A stretch of DNA of 6,187 nucleotides. Source: Bacillota bacterium. Its GTDB lineage: Bacteria > Bacillota > Clostridia > Lachnospirales > Lachnospiraceae. The notes under the pieces were generated by a model. It had not been told where the DNA came from, searched no databases, and saw nothing but the letters and a program-made list of their open reading frames with translations. Positions 1 through 5,210 of this stretch are shown piece after piece. Within the stretch, counting starts at the first letter, position 1. The number at the start of each line of letters is the position of its first letter. The translations under genes were made by a program, and so were the position numbers. The stretch lies in the NCBI GenBank assembly GCA_023398855.1, contig JAEWRS010000280.1:1-6187 (forward strand). The letters run 5' to 3'.

Positions 1-564
1 GAATACTATGAAAACGGTCTGGCAGTTGTCAACGGCCATGCCTATAAATCCCAGGAATACAAGACAAACAATACCAACTTTGCCATCCTGGTATCCAAAA
101 ATTTTACCAAACCATTCAAGACCCCTATTGAGTATGGGAAACAGATTGCCCAGCTGAGCAACATGCTTTGCGACGGCAAGATCCTGGTACAGACCTTTGG
201 TGACTTCCAGAGAGGCCGCCGTACCACGGAAGAACGTTTATGCCGCAACAACTTAATTCCAACCCTAAAGGATGCGGTTCCCGGGGATTTGTCCCTTGTA
301 TTTCCTCACCGCATTATGGTTGACATAAAAGAAATGCTTCTGGCCCTGGATAAGGTGACTCCCGGCATCGCCAGTGAGGAAACCCTGTTATATGGCGTAG
401 AGGTAAAATTCTATTCCAACAAGGTAGTAGTTAACACTGACTTTGAGACCAGTGTGGAAGGCCTACGTGCCATTGGCGACGGCGCCTCTGTAACAAGAGG
501 GCTCCAGCAGGCTTCTGCCAATGGCTTAAGTGTAGCCAGGAGTATTCTTACTGCTATGAATTAA
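1..564 (+). CDS. FAD-dependent dehydrogenase (COG2509-like), C-terminal part
   Basis: This is the 3' part of a gene, open from base 1 in frame 1 to a TAA stop at 562-564, giving 187 residues. The start and the N-terminal Rossmann FAD-binding fold lie outside the window. The fragment ends with the C-terminal FAD-contact element of the flavoprotein family: AIGDGASVTRGLQQASANG, with Gly-Asp-Gly at fragment residues 159-161, followed by a helix (LSVARSIL). Upstream are the segments GRRTTEERL and FPHRIMVDIKEML, which I associate with the uncharacterised FAD-dependent dehydrogenases of COG2509, normally about 450-530 residues long. The substrate is unknown; the protein is probably a cytoplasmic flavin oxidoreductase. 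It converges with the minus-strand HAD gene, and the shared terminator stem begins 11 bases after its stop. Family assignment is from memory of the motifs. An Internal Met codon at 163 is not a plausible start because coding sequence continues upstream of it. Confidence 0.85.
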   Translation, partial: EYYENGLAVVNGHAYKSQEYKTNNTNFAILVSKNFTKPFKTPIEYGKQIAQLSNMLCDGKILVQTFGDFQRGRRTTEERLCRNNLIPTLKDAVPGDLSLVFPHRIMVDIKEMLLALDKVTPGIASEETLLYGVEVKFYSNKVVVNTDFETSVEGLRAIGDGASVTRGLQQASANGLSVARSILTAMN

Positions 565-567
565 ATG

Positions 568-614
568 AAAAAACAAACAGACAGGGAACGGCCGGGGCCG
601 TTCCCTGTCTGTTT
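568..614 (-). terminator. Strong, probably bidirectional Rho-independent terminator between convergent genes
   Basis: The arms at 575-593 and 596-614 are perfect 19-base reverse complements (AAACAGACAGGGAACGGCC and its complement), with only GG formally between them, so the real loop is probably four or more bases. Read on the minus strand, the stem is followed by G and six T's (complement of 568-573), a classical terminator placed 25 bases after the HAD stop codon. Read on the plus strand, the A-run precedes the stem and only the stem's own TTT follows, so termination of the flavoprotein gene should be weaker but plausible. Confidence 0.9.
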
Positions 615-639
615 ATGGTTCAAATGATGGTTGGAGTAA

Positions 640-1437
640 TTATACCAGTCCTAATTTCTCCATGGCATAAGCCACCCCGTCATCTTCCACATTCTTTGTA
701 TAAAAGGTTGCATAAGGCTCCAGCTCCACGCTGTGATGTCCCATGAGGATGCAGTTTCTGGCATATTCAAACATGGATAGGTCATTGGTGCTGTCACCGA
801 ATACATAAGTATCCTTGAGAGCGATTCCATAGTGCCTCAAAACCAGCTCAATAGCAGTTGCCTTGGAGTATCCCGAAGGAACGCACTCATATAAACCGTC
901 ACCCCGGTCAATGATCTCAAATTCCAGCCCAAGCGCCCGGGAAAAGCCCTTTAAATCACTCTTTTCATCTGCAAAAACACAGAATTTGTCGAAATCATAG
1001 CAGTCCTCGTCCCAGCCAAAAGGAGATAAATTCCCTTCCTGTTCCACAATTCCCTTTAGTCTCTCCACCTGGGGAAAGCGGGAGGTTTCCTTTTTGAAAT
1101 AGCAGCTTTCTGTTCCCTCTAAAACCCCATCCAAATCATAGGCCCGTATGATATGCTTGATCTCCAGTCCTTTTTCATGTGGAATAGCATAGGAGAAAAG
1201 GACCTGGTCCCCTACGGCGATACGGGTACCACAGCCGCAGCAGTATCCATCCACTTCTAAAAGCTGTTCAATGGGTCCGATCAGACAATGGGTCCGCCCT
1301 GAATTGATGAATACCAGATGCCCCTTTTTCCGTGCCTGTTCAACCGCCCTTTTGGCGCTCTCCGGCACATTCCGGTTTACCTCAGAAAAAAGTGTTCCGT
1401 CAATGTCGAAAAACAAGGCTTTTCTTCCTTCACTCAT
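640..1437 (-). CDS. Cof-type HAD-IIB family phosphatase
   Basis: A 265-residue cytoplasmic phosphatase of the haloacid dehalogenase superfamily, with a Mg2+-dependent Asp-phosphate mechanism on small phosphorylated metabolites. All four HAD motifs are visible: motif I DIDGT at residues 11-15 (nucleophile Asp11, acid/base Asp13), motif II Ser46 in INSGR, motif III Lys192 in GYSKATAIE, and motif IV GDSTND at 214-219 (Asp215, Asp219). The C2B-type cap lies between motifs II and III, roughly residues 80-185, and the length is normal for the Cof/YidA-like group. After motif II the usual NGA element is replaced by Cys-rich GYCCGCGTRI (64-73). The start ATG (1437-1435) overlaps the xpt stop as ATGA. 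Only a weak GGGGTG ribosome site precedes it, so translation probably depends on ribosomes finishing xpt. The substrate cannot be read from sequence; neighbourhood with xpt makes a nucleotide or sugar phosphate possible, but this is inference. Confidence 0.92.
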   Translation of the reverse strand: MSEGRKALFFDIDGTLFSEVNRNVPESAKRAVEQARKKGHLVFINSGRTHCLIGPIEQLLEVDGYCCGCGTRIAVGDQVLFSYAIPHEKGLEIKHIIRAYDLDGVLEGTESCYFKKETSRFPQVERLKGIVEQEGNLSPFGWDEDCYDFDKFCVFADEKSDLKGFSRALGLEFEIIDRGDGLYECVPSGYSKATAIELVLRHYGIALKDTYVFGDSTNDLSMFEYARNCILMGHHSVELEPYATFYTKNVEDDGVAYAMEKLGLV

Positions 1438-2018
1438 TGGTCACCCCGAAAGTAAATGGTTCCCGTGGTTTCATCCATGCTTTCCACGATAGCCAGGGAT
1501 TCTACCAGAATTCCTTCTCCTCTTAAACGGTCTCCTCCTGGCTGGAAGCCCTTTTCTACTACAATTCCCGCACCCACCAGCTCAGCACCGGAATCCTTTA
1601 CAATGGAAACCAGACCTTCCAGGGCTTTACCGTTGGCCAGGAAATCATCAATCAGCAATACCTTGTCCCCTGCTCCCAGAAATTCCTTGGCCACCATGAT
1701 ATCATAGGTCCTGCCGTGAGTAAAAGATTCCACAGGAGTGGTGTATACGTCCCCTGCTATGTTCTTTGTCTTGGATTTCTTTGCAAAAACCACCGGTACA
1801 TTAAAATACTGAGCCACAATACAGGCAATTCCGATGCCGGAAGCCTCAATTGTCAGAATCTTATTGACCTCATAATTGGAAAAACGCCTCTTAAATTCTT
1901 TCCCAATCTCCACGAACAGCTTGATATCCATCTGGTGATTTAAAAAACTGTCCACTTTCAGTACATCACCGGATTTTATCTTTCCATCTTTCCGTATTCT
2001 ATCCTTTAAAAGCTGCAT
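1434..2018 (-). CDS. xpt: Xanthine phosphoribosyltransferase
   Basis: A 194-residue type I phosphoribosyltransferase that joins xanthine to PRPP to give XMP and pyrophosphate, a cytoplasmic purine salvage step. The PRPP-binding motif VLLIDDFLANGKA is at residues 120-132, with the acidic pair Asp124-Asp125. Other segments match my memory of Bacillus subtilis Xpt closely: VLKVDSFLNHQ (19-29), TIEASGI (56-62), VPVVFAKK (74-81), GLVSIVKDSGA (135-145) and EKGFQPG (155-161). Length is the usual one for Xpt. The start is well supported: GAGGAGGG (complement of 2025-2032) sits six bases before the ATG. The gene is 80 bp downstream of the trigger-factor-like gene and overlaps the following HAD gene by ATGA. 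In Bacillus, xpt is paired with a permease (pbuX) and controlled by a guanine riboswitch; here neither is present, and the leader instead holds a 13-bp hairpin. Confidence 0.96.
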   Translation of the reverse strand: MQLLKDRIRKDGKIKSGDVLKVDSFLNHQMDIKLFVEIGKEFKRRFSNYEVNKILTIEASGIGIACIVAQYFNVPVVFAKKSKTKNIAGDVYTTPVESFTHGRTYDIMVAKEFLGAGDKVLLIDDFLANGKALEGLVSIVKDSGAELVGAGIVVEKGFQPGGDRLRGEGILVESLAIVESMDETTGTIYFRGDQ

Positions 2019-2098
2019 AAAGGTCCCTCCTCATTATAGAATCTGCAGTGCAGCAGGTGAAGCGGTAGCGCTTCACCTGCTCGTTGCTTTCGTGAATT
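2019..2098 (-). promoter_or_regulatory. 80-bp xpt leader / intergenic region with 13-bp hairpin, no T-tract
   Basis: A 13-bp perfect stem (2052-2064 with 2069-2081, loop GTAG on the plus strand) begins 17 bases after the stop of the upstream lipoprotein gene. On the minus strand it is followed by CTGCACTGCAG-type sequence (2043-2053, itself nearly palindromic), not by a T-run, so it does not look like an intrinsic terminator. It could be an mRNA-stabilising or processing hairpin, or part of an attenuator. I do not see the conserved core of a purine riboswitch, and the 80 bases would hardly hold aptamer plus expression platform. The xpt ribosome site lies at 2025-2032. Confidence 0.6.
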
Positions 2099-3193
2099 TT
2101 ATTTAATAACTGCGTTTTCTGTAAGGAAATCCATTACCTTGTTATTCATAATATAATCATCAACATCATACTGGCCTGCGGCATCAATCATCGCTTCAGC
2201 GCTTTCATAACCCATCTGGTCTGCAACTTCCTTGCGGTCTTCATCAGTGATGACAATTCCCTCTTTTTCCGCAATGGCATTTACTACCAGCCTTTGTTCT
2301 ACGGTGGCCTCTGCCTGAGTCTTTAGGATGTTTTTAAAATCCTCTTCTCCCATACCGGAAAATGCTCCCACAAAGGTGGTAAAGTCCATACCATAGGATG
2401 CTGCCTGGTTTGAATATCTGGCAATCAAGTTGTTGAAATTGGCATCAATGGCTTCCTGCTTCGGTTCTACCTTGGAAGCATTTAAGATGGCAGTATAAAT
2501 ATCACTTTTCACCTTTTGCTCTGCCTGGTCGTTCTTATCTTTTAAAAGCGTCTGCATCTTGTCATTCTTGTACTCATCAACTGTCTTAAAGGTCGAATTC
2601 TCCTGAACAAAGGCATCGTTTAATTCCGGAATCTGCTTTTCCTTAACAGAATTGACAGTTACATCAAATACAACGGCCTTTCCTGCCAGATCTGCATTCT
2701 GATAGGCTTCCGGGAAGGTGAGATTTAAAGACAGCTTGTCTCCTTTTTTCGCACCTACAAGGCCTTCCTCAAAGCCTTTAATAAACTGGCCGGCACCAAT
2801 GTTTAAATCATAGCCCTGAGCAGTGCCTCCATCAAATGCAACGCCATCCTTGGTTCCTACGTAGTCAATATTAACCACATCACCATTCTGAACTGCCCGG
2901 TCCACCTCTGCATCCTTTGCCTTGGCGGATAATTCACTCTGTACCGATTGGTCCAGCTCATCGTCAGTCACTTCAACCGGGTTCTTGGTCACTTCGATCC
3001 CCTTGTATTCTCCAAGGGTGACAGTACCATTATCCATACCTGTCAGATCTTCTACTGCCTGGGTTTCCTGTGCCGATGATTCTGTTGCTTCCGTCTCTGT
3101 TTCAGCAGGCTTTTCCGCAGGTTTTTTTCCGCATCCTGTGACAAGGGCGGCAGCAACCAGACCAATCATACAAACTTTAAAAATTTTCTTCAT
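2099..3193 (-). CDS. Trigger-factor-like peptidyl-prolyl isomerase lipoprotein
   Basis: A 364-residue predicted lipoprotein. The N-terminus is a signal peptide: basic MKKIFK, hydrophobic residues 7-19, and lipobox LVTGC with Cys21 as the lipidated residue. A charged linker rich in Glu, Thr, Ala and Pro (about 22-50) follows. Residues about 101-185 are an FKBP-type PPIase domain (NGDVVNIDYVGTKDG, FIKGFEEGLVGAKKGD, then FPEAYQNADLAGKAVVFDVTV), in the style of the middle domain of trigger factor. Residues 186-364 are helical and resemble the trigger factor C-terminal chaperone arms. The ribosome-docking N-terminal domain is absent, and the lipobox places the protein outside the membrane. It therefore probably helps fold secreted proteins, a role like PrsA; I do not call it tig for this reason. 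The ribosome site AAAGGA lies seven bases before the ATG, and a candidate promoter precedes it. Automated annotation may label it simply trigger factor. Confidence 0.92.
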   Translation of the reverse strand: MKKIFKVCMIGLVAAALVTGCGKKPAEKPAETETEATESSAQETQAVEDLTGMDNGTVTLGEYKGIEVTKNPVEVTDDELDQSVQSELSAKAKDAEVDRAVQNGDVVNIDYVGTKDGVAFDGGTAQGYDLNIGAGQFIKGFEEGLVGAKKGDKLSLNLTFPEAYQNADLAGKAVVFDVTVNSVKEKQIPELNDAFVQENSTFKTVDEYKNDKMQTLLKDKNDQAEQKVKSDIYTAILNASKVEPKQEAIDANFNNLIARYSNQAASYGMDFTTFVGAFSGMGEEDFKNILKTQAEATVEQRLVVNAIAEKEGIVITDEDRKEVADQMGYESAEAMIDAAGQYDVDDYIMNNKVMDFLTENAVIK

Positions 3194-3248
3194 AATAAAA
3201 TCCTTTTTCTTTCTATTTTTAATAGTAATAATAAAACCACTCCAATCA

Positions 3249-3262
3249 GTTATATCATATCA
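3249..3262 (-). promoter_or_regulatory. Candidate extended -10 promoter for the lipoprotein PPIase gene
   Basis: Read on the minus strand, positions 3262-3249 give TGATATGATATAAC, which contains two overlapping extended -10 elements: TG-A-TATGAT (3262-3254) and TG-A-TATAAC (3257-3249). No good -35 box lies at the right distance; the upstream sequence is a T-run. Either element would start transcription near 3241-3248 and give a leader of about 50 bases. The region is AT-rich, so chance occurrence is possible. Confidence 0.4.
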
Positions 3263-3317
3263 GGCAATGTAAAAAAAGCTTTTTCCCGAAATTAACAAAA
3301 ATTTCAAAATTCCGTTA
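3263..3317 (-). terminator. Weak possible terminator after the aminopeptidase gene
   Basis: Downstream of the aminopeptidase stop the minus strand reads GAAATT-TTTGTT-AATTTC (complement of 3285-3302 region), a six-base AT-rich stem that could be lengthened by G-U pairs, then GGGAAAAAGC and a run of seven T's (complement of 3271-3277). The stem is weak and set off from the T-run, so termination, if any, is likely partial. Together with the promoter candidate that follows, it hints that the lipoprotein gene starts a separate transcript. Confidence 0.25.
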
Positions 3318-4712
3318 TTATTTATAGAATGCCCGGAAAGCCTTATATGTATTGTATACATCTAGCTTTGCAGAAAGCTCAAAGGGAGAATGCATGGATA
3401 AAATAGGAACTCCTAAATCCACCACATCCACATCCATATGGGCTACGTACTTGGCGATAGTGCCGCCTCCGCCCTGATCCACTGCCCCCAGCTCTCCGGT
3501 CTGCCAGTAAACGCCTTCCTGCTCCAGCATTGCGATAATTTTTGCCATCAGCTCTGCACTGGCATCGTTAGAGCCAGCTTTTCCACGTACACCGGTGTAC
3601 TTGGTGAGGACACATCCTTTGTTTAAGAAACAGGAATTGCGCTCCTCATATACTTGGGCAAAGGTGGGATCATAAGCTGCATTGACATCAGAGGATAAGC
3701 AGATGGAATTTCTAAGGACCTTTCTCACATCAACCTTGGCCATGGCTGCCAGATCTTCAATATAGTGGAGAACAAAGTCAGAATTTAGCCCGGTATTACC
3801 TTCAGAACCGATCTCTTCTTTATCTGCAAAAACGGTAACAGTGGTAAATTCCGGCATACTGGCATCGATCTCCGCCATCAGGGCTGTATAAGCGCAGACC
3901 CTGTCATCTTGTCCATAAGCACCGATCATGCTGCGGTCCAGCCCTACGTCACTGGCCTTCTGGGCCGGCACCATCTCAATTTCCGCTCTCAAAAAGTCTG
4001 CCTCAGTAATTCCGTAACGGTCATGAAGAAGCTTTAAGGCCAGAAGCTTCACAGGGTCCTTAAGCTCCGCTTCATCTGTAAACGGAATGGAACCAATGAG
4101 TACATTAAGCTCCTCGCCTTTTAGCCCTTCCCTTAATTTTCTATCATTTTGTTCTCCTGACAGATGAGGAAGCAGATCCGTTACGCAGAATACGGGATCT
4201 CCTTCTTTTTCACCGATGTTTACTTCCACCATTTCACCGTTTTTCTTTACCACAACTCCGTGCATTGACAGAGGAACAGTTCCCCACTGGTATTTCCGGA
4301 TGCCACCGTAATAATGAGTCTTAAAAAAGGCCAGGTCGTTCTTCTCATAAACCGGGTTTGGCTTTAAGTCAAGCCTGGGGGAATCGATGTGGGCACCGTT
4401 AATGCGTAGTCCCTGTTCCATTCCTGCCTTGCCAAAAGTTGTTGCAATAATGGACTTGCCACGATTCACAAAATAAGCCTTATCTCCTGCCTGATACGTC
4501 TTTTCTCCGTCAAAGGGACGGTATCCTTGCATCTCAAGCATTGCCACAGCCTCTCTGACGCATTCCCGCTCGGTCTTACCGTTATCTAAGAAACGTTTAT
4601 AACCTTCACAGAACATTTCCGCCTCTTCACGCTGGTCCGGCGCTTCCTTTGCAATATGGGGAAATTTAAATGTCAGCTCATCCTGTAATTGTTGTCCTCT
4701 TGTCTTTTCCAT
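3318..4712 (-). CDS. M18 family zinc aminopeptidase
   Basis: A 464-residue cytoplasmic metallo-aminopeptidase of the M18 family (relatives: yeast Ape1, mammalian aspartyl aminopeptidase), which removes N-terminal residues from peptides using two metal ions. Expected metal and catalytic residues are all present: His108 in NGAHIDSPR (105-113), bridging Asp270 in GQDDRV (267-272), catalytic Glu299 and ligand Glu300 in DKEEIGSEG (297-305), Asp342 in SSDVNAAYDP (340-349) and His441 in MHSPFE (440-445). The M18 insert with DLLPHLSGEQ (179-188) is also seen. The frame could start at 4754 (14 residues longer), but a strong GGAGGAG site (4721-4727) lies eight bases before the ATG at 4712, while the 4754 start would lie inside dtd; I chose 4712. 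It follows dtd by 35 bp and is probably co-transcribed. The C-terminus ends AFRAFYK, as in bacterial members. Residue preference cannot be told from sequence. Confidence 0.95.
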   Translation of the reverse strand: MEKTRGQQLQDELTFKFPHIAKEAPDQREEAEMFCEGYKRFLDNGKTERECVREAVAMLEMQGYRPFDGEKTYQAGDKAYFVNRGKSIIATTFGKAGMEQGLRINGAHIDSPRLDLKPNPVYEKNDLAFFKTHYYGGIRKYQWGTVPLSMHGVVVKKNGEMVEVNIGEKEGDPVFCVTDLLPHLSGEQNDRKLREGLKGEELNVLIGSIPFTDEAELKDPVKLLALKLLHDRYGITEADFLRAEIEMVPAQKASDVGLDRSMIGAYGQDDRVCAYTALMAEIDASMPEFTTVTVFADKEEIGSEGNTGLNSDFVLHYIEDLAAMAKVDVRKVLRNSICLSSDVNAAYDPTFAQVYEERNSCFLNKGCVLTKYTGVRGKAGSNDASAELMAKIIAMLEQEGVYWQTGELGAVDQGGGGTIAKYVAHMDVDVVDLGVPILSMHSPFELSAKLDVYNTYKAFRAFYK

Positions 4713-4720
4713 TGTTATCA

Positions 4721-4727
4721 CTCCTCC
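4721..4727 (-). promoter_or_regulatory. Ribosome binding site that fixes the aminopeptidase start
   Basis: The minus strand reads GGAGGAG, then eight bases (TGATAACA), then ATG at 4712. This is a near-consensus Shine-Dalgarno at good spacing, and it argues against the in-frame upstream ATG at 4754. Confidence 0.85.
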
Positions 4728-4747
4728 GTAGTTTTTCTGATCATTGA

Positions 4748-5197
4748 TTAACAAATTTCTTCACTGTCAAGAACCAGCGTAAACGGTCCGTCATTTAAAA
4801 GCTCTACCTTCATATCAGCTCCAAAGCTTCCATGCTCCACCCGGTTTCCATTGGATTTTAACCGGTCCACCATGTATTCATAAAGGTGGTTCGCCAGCTG
4901 GGGGCTTCCTGCCTTTACAAAGCTGGGGCGGTTGCCTTTCCTGCAGTCCGCATAAAGGGTGAATTGGCTGACTACCAGAATATCCCCTCCAGCATCCTTT
5001 AGGGAAATGTTTGTTTTCCCATTCTCATCAGGAAATATCCTCAGTTTGCATACTTTATCAGCCATTTTATCGGCAATGGCTTCCGTATCCCCATCAGCCA
5101 CTCCCAAAAGGAGCAAAAAACCATTTTTTATTGCACCGATCTGTTGCTCTTCCACGGTAACCCTTGCATGTGCAACACGCTGTAAAACAATCTTCAT
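4748..5197 (-). CDS. dtd: D-aminoacyl-tRNA deacylase
   Basis: A 149-residue cytoplasmic enzyme that hydrolyses D-amino acids (and glycine mischarged on tRNA-Ala) from tRNA, keeping D-residues out of translation. The two family signatures are present: SQFTL at residues 77-81 and the cross-subunit Gly-cisPro motif NDGPFT at 135-140. The start MKIVLQRV, the segment GFLLLLGV (26-33) and GNRPSF (88-93) are also typical, and the length is the family standard. Family members work as homodimers with the active site at the interface. The start is supported by AGGAG (complement of 5205-5209) seven bases upstream. It lies 13 bp after the phosphodiesterase gene, with its ribosome site filling that gap, and 35 bp before the aminopeptidase, so all three are probably one operon. 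In many Firmicutes dtd follows relA; here it does not. Confidence 0.97.
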   Translation of the reverse strand: MKIVLQRVAHARVTVEEQQIGAIKNGFLLLLGVADGDTEAIADKMADKVCKLRIFPDENGKTNISLKDAGGDILVVSQFTLYADCRKGNRPSFVKAGSPQLANHLYEYMVDRLKSNGNRVEHGSFGADMKVELLNDGPFTLVLDSEEIC

Positions 5198-5210
5198 ATC
5201 TATTCTCCTG

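Noticed and set aside
42..251. 69-residue minus-strand frame opposite the flavoprotein gene
   Set aside because: It lies wholly antisense to conserved coding sequence and has no recognisable features.
1271..1943. Several 64-83 residue plus-strand frames opposite xpt and the HAD gene
   Set aside because: All overlap strongly supported minus-strand genes, lack recognisable domains, and no good ribosome sites were noticed.
2033..2038. A TATAAT sequence on the minus strand just before xpt
   Set aside because: It lies only 15 bases from the ATG and overlaps the region right before the ribosome site, so a transcript starting from it would lose the Shine-Dalgarno; no -35 is seen, the hairpin occupies that place.
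2019..2098. Possible purine riboswitch before xpt
   Set aside because: The conserved loop and junction sequences of the purine aptamer are not visible and the space is too short.
2922..3272. 116-residue plus-strand reading frame opposite the lipoprotein gene
   Set aside because: It is antisense to a well-supported gene, its protein is Ser/Val-rich low complexity with no family features, and it is a shadow of the coding bias of the other strand.
3273..3284. AAAAAGCTTTTT palindrome in the gap before the lipoprotein gene
   Set aside because: A self-complementary A/T run has no loop to form a hairpin and is common in AT-rich gaps; there is no evidence for an operator.
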